A DNA stretch of 64,000 bases, from positions 1 through 64,000 of the forward strand of contig NZ_BMYT01000004.1 in assembly GCF_014652415.1 (NCBI RefSeq). The letters run 5' to 3'. Shown here in pieces: positions 53,094-61,462 of this stretch. The stretch's first letter is position 1. Each line of letters opens with the position of its first letter. The notes below the pieces were generated by a model, which worked only from the letters and a program-made list of their open reading frames with translations, was not told where the DNA came from and did not search any database. The stretch is from Affinundibacterium macrobrachii (GTDB taxonomy: Bacteria > Pseudomonadota > Gammaproteobacteria > Burkholderiales > Burkholderiaceae_D). A program made the translations under genes and the position numbers.

Positions 53094-54458
53094 TTAAGTT
53101 TGATTTTTTTTGTGTCCTAGGAACATTGTCACGACTTCAAATATGAGTAGCAGAACAAGGCTGATGCCAAAAACTGGTAGCGCATAGCCCAACATAATCA
53201 AGATAAAGTACATCCACCACGGAATCGCTAGAGCATGTCTGCGATCAATGGCGGGCGCTGAAAGACTGCCCGCTTTCCGTCTTTGTAGCCACATCACATA
53301 ACCAGACACCACAGAAAAAATCGTTGAGAGGGCGACGAGGATGAGTAAGGCTTGATTCCACCAACCAAATTCGCCTCGATGAAACGGAATCCCGATTGCA
53401 GTTGCTTGCGCTAGTAAAGGTAAATTGTCCCAGCCTGATTGATATAGAACAGCGCCTGTGTAGGCATCAAGCACAAGTTGGAAACGTTTTTGCGGTTGGG
53501 TGCGATCAAAACTTTCAATGCGCCAGACACCTCGTTCGGATCTGGGCGGCGTCAATTGCATTTGAATCTCGGGGGCTAATTGGAGAGCCTTACGGTAGAT
53601 CGTTTCTGCGCTCAAGGCCTGTACTCCAGGCGTAAATGCGGATTGCAACTCCTTCGGTATTTTTGGTGAAGATTGCTTGAGTGCAGCTTGCATCGCTCTG
53701 AAATTTTCACCTGCATACTTGGACCAAGTGATTCCTGTGAGAAGGATAGTTAAGGTCAGAGCACTAAATACGATGCTGCTGATGCTGTGAAAATAGCGCC
53801 AGTTGGCGCGTTGATTTTGGCTGCGATTCCAGCGTAGCACACTGTACCAATTCGCTTTGCCTCGTGGCCACCACAAGTAGATGCCTGTGAGTAGCATCAT
53901 AATCATCCAACTCGCGCCCAGCTCGATCAGCCAGCGCCAGCCGTCGCCTTGTAATACAGAAGAATGCAATTTACTAGCCCATTCTTTGAAGCGACCATCT
54001 TCGGCTATTGTGCCTTGTAGTGCCAGCGTACCTGGGTTTATATAGGCAATGAAAGGTCTGTCTGATCTAGCGGCTTGAGTATGGTGTTGGTGTTCGGTAT
54101 TGTGTATTTCGATAACTTTCTCTGTTTCAATGCTCTTATTTGTGGCACGTTTTTTCTTGTCACCGAAAACGAATTGTGCGGTCTGTGTGTTGGAAACAGC
54201 AGGAATGATTGTGCGTAGCGCATCGTTCGGAAATTGCATTCTCACCGCTGCAATTTGTGCGTCTAGATTTTGATGTGGTGCGATCTTGTTTACAGTATCT
54301 AATTCGGCGTGACGCCAGGCTTCGATCTGCGGAGTGAATACATACAGTAAGCCAGTCAAAGCGGCAAAAATGATAATCGGAGCAGTAAGTAATCCAGCCC
54401 AGAAATGGAGTCGCCAAAAAATGCGTTGGAGTATGGAGTTGTTGGTTTGTGTTTGCAT
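53094..54458 (-). CDS. PepSY-domain membrane protein
   Basis: 454 residues from the ATG at 54458; an upstream in-frame start would run through a repeat element. Membrane helices near 20-45, 200-225, 255-285, 345-370 and 410-440, with periplasmic PepSY parts. N-terminal RIFWRLHFWAGLLTAPIIIF is the hallmark of PepSY-associated membrane proteins. They often sit beside TonB-dependent receptors as metal reductase-type partners. It is coupled to SCO (10 bp apart). Confidence 0.9.
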   Translation of the reverse strand: MQTQTNNSILQRIFWRLHFWAGLLTAPIIIFAALTGLLYVFTPQIEAWRHAELDTVNKIAPHQNLDAQIAAVRMQFPNDALRTIIPAVSNTQTAQFVFGDKKKRATNKSIETEKVIEIHNTEHQHHTQAARSDRPFIAYINPGTLALQGTIAEDGRFKEWASKLHSSVLQGDGWRWLIELGASWMIMMLLTGIYLWWPRGKANWYSVLRWNRSQNQRANWRYFHSISSIVFSALTLTILLTGITWSKYAGENFRAMQAALKQSSPKIPKELQSAFTPGVQALSAETIYRKALQLAPEIQMQLTPPRSERGVWRIESFDRTQPQKRFQLVLDAYTGAVLYQSGWDNLPLLAQATAIGIPFHRGEFGWWNQALLILVALSTIFSVVSGYVMWLQRRKAGSLSAPAIDRRHALAIPWWMYFILIMLGYALPVFGISLVLLLIFEVVTMFLGHKKNQT

Positions 54459-54485
54459 TTCTTTTTCACCGAATATTGGTTTTTC

Positions 54486-54553
54486 GTAGGGCTGGCGAAA
54501 CCCGCGCAGCTCAGTCGCTCGATGTTCTAGCGGCGCGGGTTTTACCGCCCTAC
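54486..54553. repeat. inverted-repeat element copy 3
   Basis: Left arm GTAGGGCTGGCGAAACCCGC, right arm ending ACCGCCCTAC; the arms pair over about 20 bases with one bulge and a 25-base loop. Related in its arms to the elements at 49661 and 50453. Confidence 0.7.
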
Positions 54554-54564
54554 AATTTCTTTGC

Positions 54565-56883
54565 TCAATAATCAAACTTCAATTCAGCTACTACACTACG
54601 CTGGGTGTAGGGGTGGAATGCCCAATACTTTTTGTTGTTCAGATTATCGATACCAATTGCTGCACTCCATTGCTTGTCGAGTTTGTAGCGAATACGTAAA
54701 TCCGCCACCAAGAAACTCGAAAAACCGAAGTAGGTGAAAGCATTGCTGTCGCTATTGTCCAAAGAACCGTATTGACGACCACTGTAACGTACGCCGAGTG
54801 TGGTGGTCAGTTGTTCGTTGGCGCGATAGCTGGCGACGAAATTCGCGCGCCATTGTGGTACACGTGGTTGCCATTTGCCGACACTCTTCTGAAATTTGTC
54901 GTTCTTAACTATTTTTGAGTCGGCGTACGTCACACTGGCGGATAGATCGAGTCCGTTGATTATCACGTCACTATTTTGATATGCCAGCTCTAAACCATTG
55001 GTACGGATTTTGTCGACGTTTTGAATATTTGTAATGTTTGGTGTGACCAAGGTATTGGTTTGCGAATACAAGGCGTCATCGGTGTCTTCATGGAAGAAGG
55101 TCGCACGTAATAAACCTTTGCCATCGTTGAGTGATTGTTCCGCACTCCACTCGCTGGTCCAAGATTTTTCTGGCTTGAGGTTAGGATCGTTGTTGACGAT
55201 GGTTTGTGTTGATACTGTTCCTTGATAAAGTTCAGATACCGTCGGCATACGCACGGCACGTCCTACAGATGCCTTTAGGGTGAGTTCATCCGTTGCACGG
55301 AATGCTAATGCCGCTTTGGGTGAGAAGTAATTCTCATCGCGTGTGCCAAAGGCCAAGGTGGTGCTGGCGTTGGAGATAGCACCATCTTTTGCTGACCATT
55401 GTTCAAAACGGCCGCCTATGATGGTTTTCCATGTCGGGTTGATGCGCCATGCATCTTGTAGAAAGAAACTGTTCAACTCAGAATCACCGCGGAATGCGGA
55501 GAAGCGTTTGCTGGCTGCACCGTTGATCCAGTCGGTAGTGTCGGATACTAAAGTGCGTAATTTGTACGCTTCGCGTTGATAGCCAAACTCGGTGGTGTGT
55601 TCGTTATTTGGACGCCAGATGCCTTTTAAGGCGAGCGTGTTCCAGCCTGTGCCGCTGCCATCGGTGATGCGGCCGGTACCACCTGCGTCTGCGCTAGGTA
55701 TTGCTACGGTTGGTGCACGCGCTATATCTTTGTTGTAGTCATACAGACTGGCGGCTAGTTCCCAATCCCAAGCGCCTTTTGTGTTGCTCTTTAAGTGCAA
55801 TCCGTGTGTGATATGTTCGAGTTGATTTTTGCTATTCGCCATATCGGTAGGATTGATTGTATATTTTTTGCCGGCGATGTTTACGTCACCGCTATATACC
55901 GCATTGCCAGCTGCATCGCGTAAATAGCTTTCAACCGAGCTATTCATATCATTGCGCCAAACACCAAAGGTGTAACTTGCTCTTAAAGTTGGTGTGATGT
56001 CATAAGCAAGTTTGACTTTGGCGTGATCTTGTATGGTGTGATATTGCCCAGTTGCTGCCATCAACCACCAATCTTGGCCCTGTGGATTTTTGCCGGCAAT
56101 TGCACCTGTAACAGCTTTTCCTGCGTTACCTGTGACGCCAGCAGAAACCAGTTTATTGGTGAATGCAATTGGATGACCATCGCTATCTAAACGATTGATA
56201 TTCACCCACCAAGAGAAGGCACCTTGTTTATCACCAAGGCTGCCACTCAGTTGTTTGCCGCTAAAATTTTTGTCAGTACCGTATTCTTGAAAATTCTCCG
56301 AGAAGCCTACCAGCTTGGCATGCGCCTCAAACTTTTCTGGCATGCGGGTGACATAATCGACAACCGCACCTACTGAATTGCCTGAATAAGCCGCAGAAAA
56401 TGGGCCGTACAAAACATCAACACGTTGGATTTCTTCGGGCGTAACCAAGCCCCAGCGTGGTGTGAAGCTAGCGCCATTACCCAATAAATTGGATAAAAGG
56501 ATGCCATCCGCATAAACCATAGAGCGCGCACTATTGCCGGTGCCTGATGCACGTGTTGCTAATACCGCGTGGTTGTAATCACCAACATAGCGCTTGCGCA
56601 CTAGCAAGCTTGGTAGATATTTGAGTGCATCTTCGGCATCAATTGCGTTGATGGTTTTCTCGATATCTTTTGCATTAATCCCTTCGATGGTAGTTGGGAT
56701 TTCTGTTGGCAAACTGGTTGGTTTATCGCCTTTGATGACGACTCTATCAACGCTCGCTTTATCTTCTGTTGGTTGATGGGCGCTCAGCTTGCTAAGTTCG
56801 CTAGCCAAAGTCGATTGTGATAAACAAGGAAAGGCGGCAGCGATCGCGCAAGCAATCACTGCTGGACGTAAAATGGTTTTCAT
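54565..56883 (-). CDS. TonB-dependent receptor of the copper cluster
   Basis: 772 residues from ATG 56883 with a signal peptide (to about residue 27). Plug domain with EDALKYLPSLLVRKRYVGD and YGPFSAAYSGNSVGAVVDY, then a 22-strand barrel ending in VVAELKFDY. Neighbours (PepSY, SCO, PCu(A)C, YcnI, DUF2946) point to copper or a copper complex as cargo. The full length appears intact, unlike the zinc-region receptor. Confidence 0.92.
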   Translation of the reverse strand: MKTILRPAVIACAIAAAFPCLSQSTLASELSKLSAHQPTEDKASVDRVVIKGDKPTSLPTEIPTTIEGINAKDIEKTINAIDAEDALKYLPSLLVRKRYVGDYNHAVLATRASGTGNSARSMVYADGILLSNLLGNGASFTPRWGLVTPEEIQRVDVLYGPFSAAYSGNSVGAVVDYVTRMPEKFEAHAKLVGFSENFQEYGTDKNFSGKQLSGSLGDKQGAFSWWVNINRLDSDGHPIAFTNKLVSAGVTGNAGKAVTGAIAGKNPQGQDWWLMAATGQYHTIQDHAKVKLAYDITPTLRASYTFGVWRNDMNSSVESYLRDAAGNAVYSGDVNIAGKKYTINPTDMANSKNQLEHITHGLHLKSNTKGAWDWELAASLYDYNKDIARAPTVAIPSADAGGTGRITDGSGTGWNTLALKGIWRPNNEHTTEFGYQREAYKLRTLVSDTTDWINGAASKRFSAFRGDSELNSFFLQDAWRINPTWKTIIGGRFEQWSAKDGAISNASTTLAFGTRDENYFSPKAALAFRATDELTLKASVGRAVRMPTVSELYQGTVSTQTIVNNDPNLKPEKSWTSEWSAEQSLNDGKGLLRATFFHEDTDDALYSQTNTLVTPNITNIQNVDKIRTNGLELAYQNSDVIINGLDLSASVTYADSKIVKNDKFQKSVGKWQPRVPQWRANFVASYRANEQLTTTLGVRYSGRQYGSLDNSDSNAFTYFGFSSFLVADLRIRYKLDKQWSAAIGIDNLNNKKYWAFHPYTQRSVVAELKFDY

Positions 56884-57061
56884 ACACGTTAGCTTCAAAT
56901 CCTGTGGCATGAAGTTGGATACTTCAGCCACAGCTTAATTCAATGGATGAACTAGCGAATTGGTGATGGAATTCATCAAAGCCATGCTAGGTTCGCGATA
57001 TGTGCAATCCCATTTCAGCGCATAGCTTGATGCACTTACAATGAAGAATTGTCAGATTGAA

Positions 57062-57439
57062 TTAAGCGAGAACTGGTGGCCCGCGGGCGGGTAGGGGAGC
57101 CGCAACGATGGCCGCTAGACGAGCAGCAGGAATCGATTGCGTTGCATAAGATAAGGCGTGAACTGGTGGGCAAACTTCAGGTGTGGGAACATCTGGTGCG
57201 ATGGCAGTGGGCATACAAAACGAACACTCTAAAGTGTGTGTCGTCGTCTTGCCATCAACAATCTTGCCAGACTCGTTGACGAATTTGATACCCGTGCTGG
57301 TACAAATCATGCTGATACCTTTTCCACTGAACACAGGCGCAGCCATCGCAACGCTCAGCGTTAATCCATAAAGGAATAACACAGCGATCACGAGCTTGTT
57401 GGCGCGACGTAAGCGTTGGAATAGAGAAAATGTCAGCAT
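57062..57439 (-). CDS. DUF2946 protein (second copy)
   Basis: About 125 residues if started at 57439; in-frame ATGs at 57448, 57463 and 57583 are possible. N-terminal membrane helix, then LECSFCMPTAIAP and the family ending LPARGPPVLA. Its neighbours are the copper-cluster receptor and SCO/PCu(A)C genes. The first DUF2946 gene (40755) sits with the MbnPH cluster, so this family marks metal loci here. Confidence 0.72.
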   Translation of the reverse strand: MLTFSLFQRLRRANKLVIAVLFLYGLTLSVAMAAPVFSGKGISMICTSTGIKFVNESGKIVDGKTTTHTLECSFCMPTAIAPDVPTPEVCPPVHALSYATQSIPAARLAAIVAAPLPARGPPVLA

Positions 57440-57666
57440 GGGCGGCATTGTAGCAGGAAACATTTGTGGCTGTGTTGATGCTACGCAGACTTTGTGTTGC
57501 GCGATGTTAAACTCGAACTTCATTTTGTAGATTGAACTAATTTCGCTAGAGTTTGTTCTACACAAGTTTAGACTCATGCACATTTGTTCGCTGTTTTTGG
57601 ATGAATAGATCGATGTATGTTGAGTTAATTAATTCACTTAGTTTTGTTTAGAGATGGGGGATGAAT

Positions 57667-58173
57667 ATGTTGGGAAAATATACAACCACTTTAAAAACGA
57701 GTATGACTACCGTGCTCGTGACTGCATTCGCCTTCACTTGTATCAGCGACTTCGCACACGCGCAAAAAATTGGTAGTGTCGATACGGTGTTCAAGTTTAT
57801 TGGTCCTGATCACAAAATTGTTGTGGAAGCTTATGATGACCCTAAAGTAAAAGGGGTGACTTGTTATGTGTCGCGCGCCAAGACTGGCGGCATCAAAGGC
57901 GGTTTAGGCTTAGCCGAGGATAAAGCCGAGGCGTCAATATCGTGCCATCAAGTCGGACCGATTAGTTTTGACAAGCCTTTAAATCAACAAGAAGAAGTTT
58001 TTAATCAAAGCTTGTCGATCTTGTTTAAAAAATTACGCATCGTGCGTATGGTGGATATGCAGCGCAATAGCCTTGTGTATTTGACCTATTCCGACAAATT
58101 GATAGAAGGTTCTCCGCAAAATAGTGTGACTGCGGTGCCAGTGGATAGAAAAATTACCATACCAATTAAGTAA
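57667..58173 (+). CDS. creA: CreA-family periplasmic protein
   Basis: 168 residues with a signal peptide (to about residue 33, ..AHA-QK) and the CreA features [38 protein letters not shown] and ISCHQVGPI. CreA is conserved but functionally obscure. ATG 57667 is chosen because GGGGG lies six bases upstream; ATG 57661 would touch that site. Confidence 0.9.
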   Translation: MLGKYTTTLKTSMTTVLVTAFAFTCISDFAHAQKIGSVDTVFKFIGPDHKIVVEAYDDPKVKGVTCYVSRAKTGGIKGGLGLAEDKAEASISCHQVGPISFDKPLNQQEEVFNQSLSILFKKLRIVRMVDMQRNSLVYLTYSDKLIEGSPQNSVTAVPVDRKITIPIK

Positions 58174-58278
58174 TTTTTTATAATTTAGAACATGCTTAGA
58201 ATTGATTTCCAAGTGGAAATAATGTTTAATACTGAGCACTTGCTATCCCTGCGATAATTTAAAAACTCTTATTAGAAA

Positions 58279-59142
58279 ATGAATCAACAAATTCAACCGG
58301 TGGTTAACGACAAACAAGCGGTCGATAATTTATTAAAAACGATCCGCATTCCGCCACGCCCAAGCTTGCTGGTTGATTTGCAAAAAGAGTTAAACAAAGA
58401 TGAGCCTAGCGCCAAAGGCATGGCAAAAATCATCGCTAACGATGTCGCCTTGGCCGCATCCCTTCTCAAATTAACAAACTCCCCATTCTTTGGCTTGCGT
58501 CTAAAAGCCCAATCAGTTGATCATGCGGTCAGTTTAATTGGTACCACACAAACTGGTATTTTGATGACTGGGATCATTGCTCGTCAGTCGATTAGTAGTG
58601 GTGCGAGTTCTATGGGGAAGTTTTGGGATTTCTCTAGTAAACGCGCCCAAGCATTAAGTGCAATGGTGCGACGTACTTCTGTTTGTTCAGCTGATGTAGC
58701 GCACACCTTTGGTTTATTTTGCGATATCGGTGTGCCTATTTTGATGGAACGTTTTCCTGAGTATGCAGAAACTTGGAAGAAAGCCAATAGCGAATTCGAT
58801 TTGCCACTAACCGCAGTCGAAGATCAACACCACATCACGAATCATGCCTCAATTGGTTCTTTGATGGCGCGTACTTGGGGTTTGCCTGAGCAAGTCTCAA
58901 CCGCGATTTTGCTGCATCATGATTACAAAACGTTAGAAGACACCGCTACCGATGATAGCGTGCGTGGCTTAATCGCCTTGTGTGCTTTGGCAGAGTATGC
59001 GATTCAAAAATATGAAGGACAAGAGCGTCCTGCCGAGTGGTATAAGGGTGGTGAAATGGTTTGTCAGTATCTTGGTATTAGTGCAGAAGATGCGGAAGAT
59101 TGGAGCGAAGAGTTGCAAGAGTCCTTCAACTCCGCACATTAA
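58279..59142 (+). CDS. HDOD-domain protein
   Basis: 287 residues. The HDOD region covers most of the protein with RPSLLVDLQKELNKDEPSAKGMAKIIANDV, LLKLTNSPFFGL and the later ILLHHD. HDOD proteins resemble HD-GYP/HD hydrolases without the active residues and act in signalling or regulation of motility. No partner domain is attached. Confidence 0.9.
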   Translation: MNQQIQPVVNDKQAVDNLLKTIRIPPRPSLLVDLQKELNKDEPSAKGMAKIIANDVALAASLLKLTNSPFFGLRLKAQSVDHAVSLIGTTQTGILMTGIIARQSISSGASSMGKFWDFSSKRAQALSAMVRRTSVCSADVAHTFGLFCDIGVPILMERFPEYAETWKKANSEFDLPLTAVEDQHHITNHASIGSLMARTWGLPEQVSTAILLHHDYKTLEDTATDDSVRGLIALCALAEYAIQKYEGQERPAEWYKGGEMVCQYLGISAEDAEDWSEELQESFNSAH

Positions 59143-59160
59143 TAAAAGCAAGCGATTTAC

Positions 59161-59196
59161 ATCAGCGTTTACATCAATGTTGACATCAACGCTGAT
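59161..59196. other. hairpin with tandem TxxACATCA units
   Basis: ATCAGCGTT / AACGCTGAT arms around an 18-base loop made from repeats of a 12-base unit (TTTACATCAGCG, TTTACATCAATG, TTGACATCAACG). Between two convergent genes, so it could terminate both. Confidence 0.45.
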
Positions 59197-59249
59197 ATTA
59201 CACATCGTACCGCCGTCGGCGCCATACTTGATATGAACTCAGCAATCGA

Positions 59250-59447
59250 CTAGTTGGGTTTGAATCCCAACAAGCGCGCAGGCAAAAGCAAAATGGCGCG
59301 CAATAACTCAAACACCGCATCGACTGTAATGCCGATCAAACGAAATGGCAGTAGGATTAGCCATACCAGTGGATACAGTACCAGTGCCAACAAGGCTAAG
59401 GGCCAGCACAAAATAAAAACCACAATCCAAATTAAAAATCCCAACAT
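59250..59447 (-). CDS. small conserved two-helix membrane protein
   Basis: 65 residues: MLGFLIWIVVFILCWPLALL..., almost entirely hydrophobic, with a short basic end (LLPARLLGFKPN). I recall close relatives in Burkholderiales and Xanthomonadales with unknown function. Confidence 0.8.
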   Translation of the reverse strand: MLGFLIWIVVFILCWPLALLALVLYPLVWLILLPFRLIGITVDAVFELLRAILLLPARLLGFKPN

Positions 59448-59648
59448 CGCGTTTCCTCAAAGATGGTTGTTAGACCAGACTGTACGATAGATTATTCGTC
59501 GCTAAAACCAAAATCAGATCAACTGCATTTTTTGAGGTATAAAAGCGCGAATAAGCTGATCAGTGGTGATCGCTTCAGGTGAGAATTTTGCTTTGAACGC
59601 AGTCTTACAATAACTGCGGCGCGTCATTGTAAGATTGCAAGACGCACT

Positions 59649-61130
59649 TTATTCTCTACCGCTCGCCAGCCAAGCGATAATTTCATCTAACACGGCTTTT
59701 GCTTTGCTAGTTGCGGTCTCTTCGGTATTCATGATGGCAACGACTATCCAGTCTTTCTGCTGTTTGTCACGAACATAGCCCGCAATGGCCATCACATTTT
59801 TAAGATAGCCGGTCTTGATTCTCGCTCTTGCCTCTGCGCTGCTATTTTTTAATCGATTACGCATACTGCCATCGACGCCGACGATTGGTAAGCTGCTGGC
59901 AAATTCTGGGTACCAATTACTGTTGGCAGCCACACGCAAAATTTGCGCGAGTTGAGCGCTGGAAATTCTGTCTATGCGCGATAAACCCGAACCGTTTTCT
60001 ATCAGTAAGCCTTGATCTGGAATACGATGTTTGGCGAACCATTCGCGCACAACAGCATTTGCAGCCTGACTAGTATCTGCAAAATTTTTAGCCAGCGTTG
60101 ATTCTGCACCCAGCGTTAAAAACGCAATGCGCGTCATCGCATTATCAGAAAATTTGTTAATGATACGTAAGGTGTCTGCCAATGTTTCAGAGTCTTTCTG
60201 CTGCAATAATTTGGCATTGGCAGGCACATTGCCATCGACGATTTTACCTTGCCATTCCCCACCTAATTCGCGCCAAAGAGCACGTATGACAGTGCCAATA
60301 TAAAGATTACGTTCTAATAAGTTGAGGTAAACATTAGCTTGACAATTTTTTGGAAAGCTACCTTGAAAGTTAAGTTCAATTTGCTGGTTTTCTAAGAGCT
60401 TGATTTGTGGGGCGAGCCAGCCATTTTTCCATTGGTTGCAAGCTGCTTTGCTTGATTTCATTTGATTGATCAAGCGTACATTATCTTGCGGTGTCGTCAG
60501 TTTGATGTCGATAGTCGAATTGTCTGATGTGAGGCTAAAAGCACTGATATTGCTGTGGATGAGTAACGCGTCTGGTATCACATTGTAATAAGCGTCAGGA
60601 TTTTCATCGAAGGCTGGGGCGTTTATTTCCGGACGACTTGGCTGGAAATAACTGCGATCCAAGACAATATCTCCCTGTATCTCGCGTAGGCCTTGCTGGC
60701 GCAAGTTTCTCAACATTTGGCTTAATTTGTCCCAAGTAAAATTGGGGTCACCGCCACCTTTCAAGTACAGGTTTCCTTTCAGTTGTGCGGCTTTAATCGG
60801 CACATCACTATAGATTTGCGTTTTCCAGCGAAAGTTTGGGCCTAGCTCATCTAAGGCAATGAACGAAGTCAGCACTTTTAAGGTTGATGCAGGACTTACC
60901 AATGTTTCTGCTTGATGACTCAACAACGCTTGTCCCTCGTGGGCGGGCAAGATTTGCAAGTGCAATTGACTAGCTTGAAGTCCTGTTTTTTTAATTAGCT
61001 GATCGACGTTCGTCGGCAGCGAGTCTTGTGCAAAACTGGGTAAATGACACGAAAGGCTCAAGAGCGATACAAGAAAGAATGCGCGGCTAAGACGTTTAGC
61101 CAAGGTTTGATGAAGAGAATGAGGTGACAT
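59649..61130 (-). CDS. dacB: penicillin-binding protein 4, D-alanyl-D-alanine carboxypeptidase/endopeptidase
   Basis: 493 residues with a signal peptide (to about residue 34). The three penicillin-binding motifs are S82-T-L-K85 (SxxK), S-D-N in NKFSDNAMTRIAF, and K-T-G in RIKTGYLKNV. The region between the first two motifs is the large insertion domain of PBP4. It cleaves peptidoglycan cross-links in the periplasm. Confidence 0.95.
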   Translation of the reverse strand: MSPHSLHQTLAKRLSRAFFLVSLLSLSCHLPSFAQDSLPTNVDQLIKKTGLQASQLHLQILPAHEGQALLSHQAETLVSPASTLKVLTSFIALDELGPNFRWKTQIYSDVPIKAAQLKGNLYLKGGGDPNFTWDKLSQMLRNLRQQGLREIQGDIVLDRSYFQPSRPEINAPAFDENPDAYYNVIPDALLIHSNISAFSLTSDNSTIDIKLTTPQDNVRLINQMKSSKAACNQWKNGWLAPQIKLLENQQIELNFQGSFPKNCQANVYLNLLERNLYIGTVIRALWRELGGEWQGKIVDGNVPANAKLLQQKDSETLADTLRIINKFSDNAMTRIAFLTLGAESTLAKNFADTSQAANAVVREWFAKHRIPDQGLLIENGSGLSRIDRISSAQLAQILRVAANSNWYPEFASSLPIVGVDGSMRNRLKNSSAEARARIKTGYLKNVMAIAGYVRDKQQKDWIVVAIMNTEETATSKAKAVLDEIIAWLASGRE

Positions 61131-61462
61131 GCTTGTTTCCTGAGAGATGGTTCTTGGTCAAGTCGTTTTCTTTTAATTATGACACGTTCAATTTGTAATT
61201 AAGTGAGCTGAAGTGAGCTTAAATGAACTTTATGGCGTAGGCTAACTCTATTTTCTTTTACTAAAATGCGTGAAATCGTAGTAACTTAGTTGTTGTATCA
61301 AATTCATCAAGAGAATGAGATTTGCAGTAAACACAATTGGCGGTATAAGTAGAATCAGGATGTAGAGTTAAAAAGCGGAGTCAAAAATAGAAGCAGCGCT
61401 TGATATAAGTTGTCTAGTGAACTGTAGCGAAACCAAATAGTTAATCTTAAGAGGAGACTGTA
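61131..61462. other. intergenic region before the tricorn-like gene
   Basis: 332 bp. Three 10-bp tandem units (AAGTGAGCTG, AAGTGAGCTT, AAATGAACTT) at 61201-61230 are the only structure seen. Confidence 0.5.
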
